Shown here piece after piece: positions 18,280 through 27,722 of a stretch of DNA of 64,000 bases (its first letter is position 1; each line of letters starts with the position of its first letter). The notes beneath the pieces are model-generated. The model did not search any database. It worked only from the letters and a program-made list of their open reading frames with translations, and was not told where the DNA came from. The translations under genes were made by a program, and so were the position numbers. The stretch comes from Glaciecola sp041380235 (GTDB taxonomy: Bacteria; Pseudomonadota; Gammaproteobacteria; Enterobacterales; Alteromonadaceae): assembly GCF_041380235.1 (NCBI RefSeq), contig NZ_JBGIYY010000024.1:8816-72815 (forward strand), read 5' to 3'.

Positions 18280-20292
18280 ATGCGTTTAAATCCGGCCCAA
18301 GAATCGGCGGTAGAATATGTATCTGGCCCGTGTTTAGTGTTGGCCGGAGCAGGCAGTGGAAAAACGCGGGTGATCACCAATAAAATCGCTTATTTGGTGA
18401 ACGTTTGCGGATATAAACCTTCGCAAATTGCGGCAGTGACTTTTACCAATAAAGCCGCTCGCGAGATGAAAGAGCGGGTGGCGCAAACATTGGGTAAAAA
18501 GGCTTCCCGCGGCCTCAAGGTCTCGACATTTCATACGCTCGGCCTGAATATCATTAAAAAACATGTCACCACGCTAGGGTATAAGGCGGGATTTTCATTG
18601 TTTGACGACAAAGATACACTGTCGTTATTGACCGATCTGACCGCAGATGAATACGATGGTGACAAAGACGCCCTAAAGGCACTGTTGAATCGCATTTCGG
18701 CATGGAAAAACGAGCTGATCTTACCCGAGTTGGCACTCAAACATGCATCTGATGAAAATGCTCAGCAGCAGGCAGGATATTATCAGGAGTATGCGCGTCA
18801 TCTCAAAGCCTATAATGCGCTAGACTTTGATGACCTAATTCTGCTTCCGACTCTGTTGTTTTTAGGTAACGAGAGCGTGCTTGAAAGCTGGCAAGACAAA
18901 ATTCGTTATTTATTAGTCGACGAATATCAAGATACCAATACTAGTCAATATCAGTTGGTAAAACTGCTGGTGGGTGAGCGTGGGCGCTTTACTGTGGTGG
19001 GCGATGACGATCAGTCTATTTATTCGTGGCGCGGGGCACAGCCTAAAAACTTACTCTTGCTGCAAAAAGATTTTCCGAGCCTAAAATTGGTCAAGCTAGA
19101 GCAAAACTATCGCTCCTCAGGACGTATTTTGCATGCTGCAAATATTCTAATTCAAAATAATCCACACGTGTTTGAAAAGCGTTTGTTCTCAAATCTGCAG
19201 TATGGCGAAGCCTTAAAAGTACTGGTGGCTAAAAATGATGAGCATGAAGCGGAGAAGGTCATTGCCGAGATGCTTGCCCATCGCTTTATGGAAGATACTG
19301 AATATAAGCAGTACGCTATCTTATATCGAGGCAATCATCAGTCGAGGGTCTTTGAAAAAGTGCTAATGAAAAACCGCATCCCCTATAAAATCAGCGGCGG
19401 CACTTCATTTTTTGGACGCACCGAAGTCAAAGATATTATGTCTTATTTACGCCTATTGACCAATCATGCCGACGATAACGCATTGCTTCGTGTCGTGAAT
19501 ACGCCCCATCGAGGCATTGGCCGAGCGACCTTAGCGAAGCTAGGTGAGTTTGCTAACTTAGAGCAGTGCTGTTTGTTTGATGCAATGTGTCATAAGGGCC
19601 TAAGCACCGCGTTGCCATCAAACGTATACCAAAGTATTCAGGCATTTGTGCGCTTGTTGGTAGAAACAGAAGACAACATGAGCCGCGGCGATGCGGTAGC
19701 AGTTCTTAGAGACTTCATTAAGAAGCTTGGCTTTGAAGAGTGGCTATACGCGCAAAGCAATAGTCCTAAGGCCGCCGAAATGGCGATGGCCAATGTATCT
19801 ACACTATTTGGTTGGGTGCAGGATATGCTCAAAGGCGATGCCTTGCAGGCAGCCATGACTCTACCAGAAATTGTGCAGCGATTGACGCTAAGAGACATGA
19901 TGGAAAGAGGTGAAGATGGTGACGATGCCGACCAAGTGCAATTGATGACCCTGCATGCATCTAAAGGCCTAGAGTTCCCTTTTGTATTTATGGTGGGTAT
20001 GGAGGAGGGCCTATTACCGCATCAAAGCAGTATCGATGAAGACAATATCGAAGAAGAGCGTCGTCTTGCTTATGTGGGCTTAACCAGGGCTCAAGAACGA
20101 CTGTTCTTTACGATTGCCAAAGAGCGTCGGCAAATGGGCGAACTAATTGAGCCTGAGCCTAGTCGTTTTTTGTATGAGCTGCCGCATGACGACGTAGAAT
20201 GGGAGTGGCAAAAACGCCAAGATTCCGATGCGCAGCGAAAACAAAAGGCGCAAAAAGGTATCTCAAATTTGAAAAATATATTTAACGATTGA
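18280..20292 (+). CDS. rep: ATP-dependent DNA helicase Rep
   Basis: Rep is a 3'-5' superfamily-1 helicase that helps the replisome pass protein blocks. The 670-residue protein has all UvrD/Rep motifs in order: Walker A LAGAGSGKTRVI (about 22-33), AVTFTNKAAREM, LLVDEYQDTN, VVGDDDQSIYSWRGA, LEQNYRSS, LMTLHASKGLEF and VGLTRAQERL. Length and the DALKALLNRISAWKNELILPE region fit Rep rather than UvrD or PcrA. It ends 9 bp from the convergent GGDEF gene with no room for a separate terminator. Confidence 0.95.
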   Translation: MRLNPAQESAVEYVSGPCLVLAGAGSGKTRVITNKIAYLVNVCGYKPSQIAAVTFTNKAAREMKERVAQTLGKKASRGLKVSTFHTLGLNIIKKHVTTLGYKAGFSLFDDKDTLSLLTDLTADEYDGDKDALKALLNRISAWKNELILPELALKHASDENAQQQAGYYQEYARHLKAYNALDFDDLILLPTLLFLGNESVLESWQDKIRYLLVDEYQDTNTSQYQLVKLLVGERGRFTVVGDDDQSIYSWRGAQPKNLLLLQKDFPSLKLVKLEQNYRSSGRILHAANILIQNNPHVFEKRLFSNLQYGEALKVLVAKNDEHEAEKVIAEMLAHRFMEDTEYKQYAILYRGNHQSRVFEKVLMKNRIPYKISGGTSFFGRTEVKDIMSYLRLLTNHADDNALLRVVNTPHRGIGRATLAKLGEFANLEQCCLFDAMCHKGLSTALPSNVYQSIQAFVRLLVETEDNMSRGDAVAVLRDFIKKLGFEEWLYAQSNSPKAAEMAMANVSTLFGWVQDMLKGDALQAAMTLPEIVQRLTLRDMMERGEDGDDADQVQLMTLHASKGLEFPFVFMVGMEEGLLPHQSSIDEDNIEEERRLAYVGLTRAQERLFFTIAKERRQMGELIEPEPSRFLYELPHDDVEWEWQKRQDSDAQRKQKAQKGISNLKNIFND

Positions 20293-20301
20293 AGCTGTTT
20301 G

Positions 20302-22884
20302 CTACATTTGGCGAGCTTTGCCCACTAAACTGCCCTGAATATAATGACAACCAATAGCATTTAGCTCTTCTTTGGTGTCTTCGTCATAAACACCGTCGCC
20401 GATCACTTCCATACCTGCATTATTCGCGGTCATGATGATTGACTGAACCAGCTTATGGTACTTATCTGACATTACGATGGTATTGGTTAAATTTTCATTT
20501 AACTTTAGGTAGTCAAAGTCATATTTAAACAAATAAGAAAGTGAAGCGGTTTCGCTACCAAAGTTGTCTAACACCAGGCTCACGCCCATGTCATGAAGCT
20601 GCTCTAAAATGTCAGGGAGGTATTTATTGTATTTTCCTAACGAGCTTTCAGAGAGCTCGATGACTAGGAGCTCGCTATCAACTTCGGCCCATTCAATAAG
20701 CTGGACTAAACTTTGTAAAGACTGTTGATGCAGTAAATGCTCAACTGAAAGACTCATCCCCACTTTTTGATTTTTCCATTCAGGGTCTAATCGCCATTTA
20801 TGCAACTGTTTAAAGCTGAGATCCATAAGCAACTGATTGACACTGTAAGACAGTCCACACTTTTCCGCCAAACTCCAAAACGCATGATCTTTGACTACAT
20901 GACCGGTGTCGGTTTGCCACTGCATAGTGCTTTGATAGTAAAGCACTTCATCGGTTTGAAGGTTTGCTACGGGCTGTAAATAGCAGCTAAAGTTGCCTAA
21001 GTTGAAGGCTCTTCTAAATTCAGTTTCTTGTTCAATTTCTTCAACCAGCTGATTGCGCATACTGACATCAAACAATACAAAGCGGTTGCGTCCAAGATGC
21101 TTAGCTTGATACATCGCTGCATCAGCGTCGCGCAGCGCGTCGTCTGCACTAATATAGTCTTCTGACAGTTCAGTAATGCCGATACTTGCACCAGAAAAGA
21201 CTTCTTTATTTTCGATTATAAAAGGCTGACTAATACTATCAACAATGCGCTGTGCGACTATTTCAACGTCACGCATATTGATATAGCTGTCGACTAGCAC
21301 TACAAATTCATCGCCGCCTAAACGTGCTAGTAAATCATGACTGCGTTTGCATTTATCGATGCGCTTTGCCACTTCAATTAAAAACTCGTCACCAGCGTGA
21401 TGACCGATGGTGTCATTAATGTTTTTGAAGCGGTCTAAGTCTATAAACAGCAGGGCATAGTTATGTTGTGCGTGTCTGCGCTTGCTTGAAATAGCCAGTT
21501 CAAGGCGATTATTGAACATCACTCTGTTGGGTAGGCTGGTAAGGGCGTCGTGGTGCGCATCGTGTATCAGCTTTAACTCGATTTCTTTACGTTGATCAAT
21601 CTGTCGTTTCAGTGACTCATTGGTGAGGTTAAGTTCCGCGGTGCGCTTTTTGACTTTGATAGCAAGCTGGCGGTTATAGTTTTTAAGGTCTTCGGCGGTG
21701 CGCAAGCGCTCCATAGAGACCGCAATGTGTTGGGACACAAAGCGCAAAATAGCGAGATCGTCTTCATCGTAATCGTCACTGTTACCGTAGGTTTGCACGG
21801 CAATCACGCCTTCAACTTGATGATTTAAAAATAAAGGTGCGCCCATCCAGCAATTGCCTTCTGATATCATCCTTTTTGCGACGTCGGCGCCAATCTCTTG
21901 TTTGGCTCTGGCGTCATTGATCCTGTCGCTATTGAACAAACATGCATCACCGGTATTAAGGACGTATTCGGTGAGGCCGTCACCCATTTTACGGGAGCCC
22001 GCTGAATCGCTGCTTAAACCTAGAAAATACGGAAAACTCAAGATATCTGTTTCGCGATCAAGCGTTGCAATGTAGCAGTTTGGTGCCTTTATCAGGCGCT
22101 GTAAGATGTCGTGAATACGCTTGTAAAATTTGACGATATCGACGCCAGATGTTGCAGATATCTCAGAGATTTCAAACAGCGCATTTTGTAATGCCTCAAT
22201 GCGCTTACGCTCTTTTATTTCATCTTCAAGAACTTTATTGGCCTCTCGAAGTTGGTGGGTGCGCTCTTGAATCAAAGACTCAGTGAGTTCTCGGTGTTTT
22301 ACTCGGTCGACGGTTGTAACAATATGTTGGGAAATGAATACCAAAATTTCGAGATCGTCTGCACTGTAGCGCACGTTTTCGTTGTAGCTTTGCACGACCA
22401 TCGCACCGATTACATCATTGTCGCGTTTTAGGGGGACGCCTATAAGGTCAACCGGTGGAGTGCCTAATATTTCGAAGTTGTGCTTGGCCTCAAGCTCTCT
22501 AAAGTTCTCTTGGGTCATTACAAAAGGCTCACCGCTGCGCAAAATATGTGCAGTAACGCCGTTTTTTATTTTTTCATAAGAAATCGACTGCACAGTCTGT
22601 TCATCGCGTTCATCAACAAAATAGGCAAATCGGAGTCGTTCGTCTTGTTTTTCGTGGAAGGCAACAAAGAAGTTGTCGGCAGTCATAAAGTCGCGCACGA
22701 TGTCATGTACTGACAAATACAGGCTATCTAAGTTAACCGCAGAGCTAGACAGTTCGCTGATGCGAAACAGGGCTTTTTGTATCCTTTCAGCGCGTTTGTA
22801 CCTTTCGGTCAAACTTTGGAGCTCCGGCACAATAGCGCGGAGCTCTGTTTCGCTTAGCTCACCAACAACTTCAAGTCTCTGCAT
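20302..22884 (-). CDS. GAF-GAF-GGDEF-EAL signalling protein with a degenerate EAL domain
   Basis: A large cytosolic cyclic-di-GMP signalling protein of about 860 residues. In order: a first GAF domain (about 40-200), a coiled coil, a second GAF domain (about 235-395), another coiled coil, a GGDEF domain with the intact catalytic motif LARLGGDEFVVL, and a C-terminal EAL-like domain. The EAL part begins YLQPVANLQTDEV, but the expected EAL signature is replaced by MQWQTD, and DDFG is replaced by DNFGSE, so phosphodiesterase activity is probably lost. It is likely a diguanylate cyclase with a sensory or regulatory EAL-like domain. The ATG at 22884 is preferred; a TTG at 22914 is also open. Confidence 0.88.
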   Translation of the reverse strand: MQRLEVVGELSETELRAIVPELQSLTERYKRAERIQKALFRISELSSSAVNLDSLYLSVHDIVRDFMTADNFFVAFHEKQDERLRFAYFVDERDEQTVQSISYEKIKNGVTAHILRSGEPFVMTQENFRELEAKHNFEILGTPPVDLIGVPLKRDNDVIGAMVVQSYNENVRYSADDLEILVFISQHIVTTVDRVKHRELTESLIQERTHQLREANKVLEDEIKERKRIEALQNALFEISEISATSGVDIVKFYKRIHDILQRLIKAPNCYIATLDRETDILSFPYFLGLSSDSAGSRKMGDGLTEYVLNTGDACLFNSDRINDARAKQEIGADVAKRMISEGNCWMGAPLFLNHQVEGVIAVQTYGNSDDYDEDDLAILRFVSQHIAVSMERLRTAEDLKNYNRQLAIKVKKRTAELNLTNESLKRQIDQRKEIELKLIHDAHHDALTSLPNRVMFNNRLELAISSKRRHAQHNYALLFIDLDRFKNINDTIGHHAGDEFLIEVAKRIDKCKRSHDLLARLGGDEFVVLVDSYINMRDVEIVAQRIVDSISQPFIIENKEVFSGASIGITELSEDYISADDALRDADAAMYQAKHLGRNRFVLFDVSMRNQLVEEIEQETEFRRAFNLGNFSCYLQPVANLQTDEVLYYQSTMQWQTDTGHVVKDHAFWSLAEKCGLSYSVNQLLMDLSFKQLHKWRLDPEWKNQKVGMSLSVEHLLHQQSLQSLVQLIEWAEVDSELLVIELSESSLGKYNKYLPDILEQLHDMGVSLVLDNFGSETASLSYLFKYDFDYLKLNENLTNTIVMSDKYHKLVQSIIMTANNAGMEVIGDGVYDEDTKEELNAIGCHYIQGSLVGKARQM

Positions 22885-22933
22885 CGAGAATGTTTCTCTT
22901 AAGTTGGTGATCAAAGGTACAAGGGTATATGTG

Positions 22934-23335
22934 TTAAATACCTTCGATCATGTAATCAATGGCTGACTTGATATCGTCATCAGTACAGTCGCCACATGCA
23001 CCCATAGCCGGCATTGCATTAATTCCATTTATCGCGTTTTTCCAAACTAGGTCGTAACCTTTTTCGTCTAAACGTGGTTGCCAATCAGCTGCTACTTTTG
23101 TTTTTGGAGCACCTAATACACCAACCGCATGGCAGGCTGTACAAGCTGCTTGATAAATCTGTTCACCGGTACGGGGACCCGCTACCGCAGCAGTTGCGTC
23201 TACTGCGCCCGCTATTTTCACCTTGCCAACGGGCATGATGCGTTCTTTAATTTCGTCTTCGTTCAGAGTCTGAGCGACGGCGCCGGTTAAAAATAGACCG
23301 GTTGCTACTAATGCTATAAAAGCTCTTACTTTCAC
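22934..23335 (-). CDS. Cytochrome c5 family protein
   Basis: A 133-residue periplasmic c-type cytochrome. It has a signal peptide (KVRAFIALVATGLFLTGAVAQ) and one haem motif CTACH, followed by the later methionine ligand region INAMPAMGACGDC; the two extra cysteines (CGDC) are typical of cytochrome c5. It likely shuttles electrons in respiration. The GTG at 23333-23335 is chosen because AGGAG lies 6 bases upstream. It is the last core gene before the island. Confidence 0.88.
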   Translation of the reverse strand: MKVRAFIALVATGLFLTGAVAQTLNEDEIKERIMPVGKVKIAGAVDATAAVAGPRTGEQIYQAACTACHAVGVLGAPKTKVAADWQPRLDEKGYDLVWKNAINGINAMPAMGACGDCTDDDIKSAIDYMIEGI

Positions 23336-23651
23336 AAATATCTCCTGCAAACAAGCAATACTATAAATTTAACGCCTGATTATAACGACATCGTCATGCA
23401 TCACAACAAAATGTTGAAGATGATTAACAGTTTACCTGTTTAGCTAGGATGACAGCGGTAACGCTCGGAGATAATATATGGCGTTAAATATCGGCCTATG
23501 CTTCTTCATTTATATTGTTTGCATCGATAAAAAAGCACAGTTATGTACTTTGCTTTCGCTTTCATCGATTGTTTAATAATAAGGTATCGACAGAGTTGGA
23601 TAATACTAAAATTTAATGGATTGGTGTGGTAACATTCGCGTCGTTAAAAAA
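23336..23651. other. Intergenic region before the tRNA and island
   Basis: About 316 bp without coding signal. It should hold the cytochrome promoter on the minus strand and the original tRNA-Arg promoter on the plus strand just before 23,652. I cannot name exact promoter boxes with confidence. Confidence 0.4.
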
Positions 23652-23691
23652 GCACCCGTAGCTCAGCTGGATAGAGTACCGGCCTCCGAAG
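23652..23691 (+). pseudogene. 5' half of the disrupted tRNA-Arg(CCG), left att site
   Basis: The sequence starts GCACCCG, continues with a normal D-arm (GCTCAGCTGGATAGAG) and ends at the anticodon loop CTCCGAA. After 23,691 the tRNA pattern stops. The missing anticodon 3' strand, T-arm and acceptor 3' strand are at 63,807-63,852: CCGGC here pairs with GCCGG there, and GCACCCG pairs with CGGGTGC. The shared block CCTCCGAAG (23,683-23,691) is the crossover core. Confidence 0.88.
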
Positions 23692-23755
23692 GCAGTACTC
23701 ATGGCAACGGTGACAACTGAGGGTAACAGTCAAAAACGCCACAACAAAAGTTTAT

Positions 23756-23832
23756 GCTCCCGTAGCTCAGCTGGATAGAGTGACGGCCTCCGAAGCCGTA
23801 GGTCGCGCGTTCGAATCGCGCCGGGAGCGCCA
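23756..23832 (+). tRNA. tRNA-Arg(CCG), intact copy carried by the island
   Basis: A full 77-nt cloverleaf: acceptor GCTCCCG pairs with CGGGAGC, D-arm GCTC/GAGT, anticodon stem ACGGC/GCCGT around loop CTCCGAA (anticodon CCG), T-arm GCGCG/CGCGC with TTCGAAT, and encoded CCA as GCCA. It reads CGG codons. It lies 64 bp beyond the broken 5' half, so it can be transcribed from the original tRNA promoter. It differs from the broken gene in the acceptor and anticodon stems, so it is not a simple duplicate. Confidence 0.95.
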
Positions 23833-24020
23833 CTTCCTAGGTTTTTAAATCCTATTGAAAAATTCATGCGCGGACTTAATTTAACGCATAGTTCGCTAAA
23901 TTAGTCATTTACATCGCTTAGCAGATGAGTACTTTTTGCTTTCGTTCAATTTCGTGTTTTGAAGTTTGTGACAGGAGCGTGACAAAACAGTGTCAAAATT
24001 TATTCGGCGAAATGAAACAG

Positions 24021-24854
24021 CTACATTTTTGGTCTAATGATTTGAAATAATCCATTAGGTTTTGAAATAAACGAAAGACGATCTGGATCTTCTTCGTAAT
24101 CTGCTATTTTTAAAGGTTTGTTAAAAATACACTTCGCTGCTAGGGATGCCTTACTTACTTTGCTGAATGTTCGAATTCCATTTCCTCTAAGCAACTCTAA
24201 AGACTTAATTAACTGCGAGTCGATTGAGGCGTCAACCGCATAAATAATACCATATTCATATTGAGCCCGTAGGTCAGCAATTCGGTCCTTTAGTTCTTGA
24301 AGAAGCTTAAATGACTCGTTCAATTCGTCCAACCCGATTTCTGGTTCAAATTGTTTCAGAAATGAAGGGTGCGCTGTTTTTCCCCATTTGTTCCTGTCTT
24401 TTTTTAAATCCTCAAAATGATTGTCTCGCAAACTTTTATTTGAAATGAATTTTTTCAAGTCTTCTAATGCATAAAATGCTGCTCTCACCGACTCCCCACC
24501 AGCAAAGTCTTTGGTAGCATACAAAGACGCCCGATAAGAGGATTCTGCAAAGAAGATTGGGGCCTGTTCTACCGTGATAGTCTCATAATCTTTTTGTGAA
24601 TATGCACTCAACACGCTAAACCCTGCGGGACTTTCCCCATACCATTTTAGCCTTTTGAATAAATCTATTATAGTTTGGATTTCAGATAGGTTTATTACCT
24701 TATCGGTACTGGCGTTTAATCCTAATTTCTCTATGCTCTCTTCAAAAATATTAGATGTCCCATGGAATATCATCATTGGGTTATCACAAACTGTATCGTT
24801 GAAGCATCTTTTATTATCTATATACCTTCTAACATTGATTTCATCAACATTCAT
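24021..24854 (-). CDS. Putative ADP-ribosyltransferase-fold protein at the end of the dpd gene run
   Basis: A 277-residue cytosolic protein with no confident family. Near residue 31 it has FHGTS followed by a short helix and EKLGLNA, and near residue 101 it has IFFAESSYRASLYATKD. A His-Gly-Thr, then helix-GL, then strand-A-x2-YA pattern is typical of the PARP/KptA/ADP-ribosyltransferase fold of the H-Y-E class, so an NAD-binding or ADP-ribosylating role is inferred. A later acidic segment could provide the glutamate. It lies 101 bp downstream of dpdD in the same direction, so it may be transcribed with the Dpd genes, although it is not one of the dpdA-K set I know. The ATG at 24854 has AGGA 8 bases upstream. 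Confidence 0.55.
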   Translation of the reverse strand: MNVDEINVRRYIDNKRCFNDTVCDNPMMIFHGTSNIFEESIEKLGLNASTDKVINLSEIQTIIDLFKRLKWYGESPAGFSVLSAYSQKDYETITVEQAPIFFAESSYRASLYATKDFAGGESVRAAFYALEDLKKFISNKSLRDNHFEDLKKDRNKWGKTAHPSFLKQFEPEIGLDELNESFKLLQELKDRIADLRAQYEYGIIYAVDASIDSQLIKSLELLRGNGIRTFSKVSKASLAAKCIFNKPLKIADYEEDPDRLSFISKPNGLFQIIRPKM

Positions 24855-24955
24855 ATTCACAATCCTGCTTTTATCTAGTTCAGCTATAACTTTCGGTTCG
24901 ATTTAATTGTTGAGCACAGGCCTTTTGAGTTAGCCTTTCTGATTAATATTTACTG

Positions 24956-27127
24956 TTAAGTGATAATTCCTTTTAAAAAAGCCCTTACAATGGAAGAACT
25001 TCCTTTTCCATCAACATATATAATATTTTTAGTAATATCTTTAACCGCATAATATGCTTGGTGAGCAGCGCTTTTATTGCAAAAAATGAAGTAGTCTGAG
25101 GTCTTGGCAAGATTTGTTAATTTATCAGTCGCTACTTTGTCATGATTTAAGATAAATTCTACACCTTCAAACTGACTTCTCAATATTTCAGCGGCTCTTA
25201 TTCCTGCTTTCTCTGTCAGCGTTGAAATTGCAACTTTGATTCCTTTCAATTCTCTTTTACCCGCTAGTTCCTTATGTGAATTAGTTGGCTCTAAGCCTTT
25301 TAGTATCTGTGTATCAGCGGAAAGTCTTTTCTCAAGCCACAATAATACAGATATCTGATCAATATCGATGTCTACCCAGTTTCGTTCTGCAAAACCTCGA
25401 ACTTTTGGCCAAATCTCAAACGTTAACTTATTTTCATCCTTGATTGAAAAGTCGTGCAGTCGCTCTAGGAATTCGACGATATGAGGAAGTGATCGGATGC
25501 TTAATTCAGCCTCTATTCCAAGCTCAAATCCACATAAGGCCTCGTTATATTCATCAGAAGAATGAGGAACCTCAAGTAATTTAAAGATCAATTCTTTTAA
25601 TAGCAGGATAGTACCTGATGAAGTTTGGTCATCAATTGAAATTATTTCAATAAGTGATAACCAAAATGCAGCGTTTGTTTTTTTATTTTTATTTTGAATC
25701 CATTCCATAAGGGTTGGGGTGATATCCCTTATTTTTTCTGCATTACTACTTTTCTTTATGTTCTCGGTAATATGCTTAATGTCAAATCCAGACTCATCAC
25801 TCTCTAGCAGCACATCTGTGCTGATTTCTGTGTGGCTACTAAACCAGGCATCCCATGTAACTTGAGCAGATATTTCTTCTTGTTTACTATCATCAGTGAT
25901 TTGTTCCACTGGTCCAGCATCAAAAATGAAGTCTTCCAATTGATTCCATTTTTGTCTTAGAGGACCAATGGACTTTACTTGCTTTGTCACTTTTGCAGGT
26001 AATTCGTTTAGCCAATCTACAATCTCAGGGATCTCAAGAGATGGAGCATTATTGCTATATTTAAGCAACTTTGTTGCTGCTTCGAGAGTTTTGTCATTTT
26101 TTATTAAAGTTTTTAATTCGGAGGAGAAGCCTTCCCTTACTTCCATCTCGATGCGAGAAGCTTTTATCTGCTGATATGTAACATCAAACCATTCTTTATC
26201 GATAAAGTCAGGAAGATTGCTACTTAGATTCTTTGAGCCCAGTACGAGATTGAAAATTATCCAAGACTTCCATTGAGGTTCAAACGATTGATTCTTTGGC
26301 AGCGAAGCTTTATTTATTAACAAAGGTGCGTATGGGTCTAATTTCGTAAGTAAATTTTCAAAATTAAAATCAGACAGATTTCCCAAATCCAATTCACAGC
26401 TTTTAGCAAGTGCCTCTATGATTACCAGGTAAATTTTGCTTGGTATAATACCATTGACATAATCAGAAAAAGAGGGGTGTTGAAATACTTTTTCCCACTC
26501 CTCTTTGGCAGCAAATGTTTGTAATTCAATACCCACGAAATTACGATGGCTTAATCCCTGAGCGCTCCTCAACTCTTCTTTATACTCATCGATTAAATAG
26601 TGTTCTTTCTGGTCCAGGGATATGAAAAAGTCTCGGAGAATCCTACCTACAGGTCTCTTCGACTTAATATTGAAGACAGGGCGGTGCTCAAATCTCTTTT
26701 GAACTTGACCAAGCGTTGTAACGACGTAGTTTATACTTGATTGGTTTTTTGCGTTGTTATTGGAAAAATTAAACTCAAACTTGAGTATTCCATCTATAAA
26801 ATTATCAATAGCTTCTTCTTCAAAATTCAGTTCCGGTGAATTTATGACTCGGGTTGCTGACGTATGCGATGTACCTAAAGCAAAATGAAGACTATTTTTT
26901 AATTCCAACAAATCTTTTTTCGAGTGCGCAAATCCATAGAAGTAGAGTTTGCTATTCGAGTAAGAAGCTAAGAAAAAAGGATAGTGTGTGTTTAAGTTGT
27001 CTGTCGCCTTTAAAAACAATGGCGAAATAGAGTTTAATATTCCGTGTGTATTAGGTTTATCAAATGAGATCTCATTCTCGGCACTAAAGAAAGAATAAAA
27101 CCATTGAGGGTAGTTAGAGGAATTCAT
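24956..27127 (-). CDS. dpdD: Dpd restriction-side protein DpdD
   Basis: A 723-residue protein, assigned as DpdD from its size, its place in a complete dpd gene set and the identity of all neighbours. I see no catalytic motif. The C-terminal 100 residues look like a small alpha/beta domain (LKGIKVAISTLTEKAGIRAA, then EILRSQFEGVEFILNHDK and YFIFCNKSAAHQAYYAVKD), reminiscent of a domain that detects or compares nucleotides, but this is only an impression. In Salmonella Montevideo dpdD belongs to the part needed for restriction and not for the base modification. The ATG at 27127 with AGGA 5 bases upstream is preferred among several clustered starts; it overlaps the dpdK end. Confidence 0.72.
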   Translation of the reverse strand: MNSSNYPQWFYSFFSAENEISFDKPNTHGILNSISPLFLKATDNLNTHYPFFLASYSNSKLYFYGFAHSKKDLLELKNSLHFALGTSHTSATRVINSPELNFEEEAIDNFIDGILKFEFNFSNNNAKNQSSINYVVTTLGQVQKRFEHRPVFNIKSKRPVGRILRDFFISLDQKEHYLIDEYKEELRSAQGLSHRNFVGIELQTFAAKEEWEKVFQHPSFSDYVNGIIPSKIYLVIIEALAKSCELDLGNLSDFNFENLLTKLDPYAPLLINKASLPKNQSFEPQWKSWIIFNLVLGSKNLSSNLPDFIDKEWFDVTYQQIKASRIEMEVREGFSSELKTLIKNDKTLEAATKLLKYSNNAPSLEIPEIVDWLNELPAKVTKQVKSIGPLRQKWNQLEDFIFDAGPVEQITDDSKQEEISAQVTWDAWFSSHTEISTDVLLESDESGFDIKHITENIKKSSNAEKIRDITPTLMEWIQNKNKKTNAAFWLSLIEIISIDDQTSSGTILLLKELIFKLLEVPHSSDEYNEALCGFELGIEAELSIRSLPHIVEFLERLHDFSIKDENKLTFEIWPKVRGFAERNWVDIDIDQISVLLWLEKRLSADTQILKGLEPTNSHKELAGKRELKGIKVAISTLTEKAGIRAAEILRSQFEGVEFILNHDKVATDKLTNLAKTSDYFIFCNKSAAHQAYYAVKDITKNIIYVDGKGSSSIVRAFLKGIIT

Positions 27128-27722
27128 AGTCATCCTCATCATCAACTGGAGGCTCTTCTACAACTGATTTTCCGTGGCTTGAATTGTTGTTTGAGGCGTA
27201 TGTAAAAATATAATCATTTTTAAACTCGATCCTCATGTTTGATATTTCATTTCGGTCGGACGTGAGTGATATTAATTCATCATTTAAATTTGCACCGCTA
27301 TATGTGAAATTCATCGACCCTTTTAAAAAGCATGTTTGAGTTAAGAAGCCTTTTTTATGCAAATTGTCGGTTTCTAAAATTTGAAAGTCACTAATCGCTT
27401 TTAAATTTGTTTTAAGTCTAAAGACAGATTTCTCGTTAATCTTATCCTTTTTAACAACGACGTTGAGTTTACAGCCTCGTTCAGCGCTATATTCTAATAA
27501 ATCCAAAAATGTAACGACCTTGGGCCCCCATTCTGGATTCAAAAAGTTCCAATTGCCCGAGCGATTGTCTAAAACATCAAAATCTGTGAGCCAAGCCGTA
27601 ACCAACCAAATTTCTTCTGGCGCAACTATTAGGCCCGCAAACGTACTACTTAGTACCTCTCTAAGTTGGCGTTTTCCGAGAGGTGTCTTTGTTACGATAT
27701 CGCGTGTTTTTGAAACAATCAT
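27114..27722 (-). CDS. dpdK: Phospholipase D-like nuclease-fold protein DpdK
   Basis: A 202-residue protein with a single PLD half-site: H122 and K124 in LHKKGF, followed by KGSMNFT at about 134-140. This is the HxK...GSxN pattern of Nuc-type PLD proteins, which act as dimers. The aspartate of the classical HKD motif is not obvious. DpdK is the PLD member of the Dpd restriction side and is a plausible DNA-cutting subunit, though this is inferred. Its start overlaps the dpdJ stop by 4 bp (ATGA). The C-terminus ends in a very acidic tail (VDDEDDYEFL). Confidence 0.8.
   Translation of the reverse strand: MIVSKTRDIVTKTPLGKRQLREVLSSTFAGLIVAPEEIWLVTAWLTDFDVLDNRSGNWNFLNPEWGPKVVTFLDLLEYSAERGCKLNVVVKKDKINEKSVFRLKTNLKAISDFQILETDNLHKKGFLTQTCFLKGSMNFTYSGANLNDELISLTSDRNEISNMRIEFKNDYIFTYASNNNSSHGKSVVEEPPVDDEDDYEFL

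Noticed and set aside
23693..23755. Possible degenerate 3' half of the tRNA following the left 5' half
   Set aside because: The segment has no T-arm or acceptor strand that pairs with the 5' half, and the true 3' half is at the right end.
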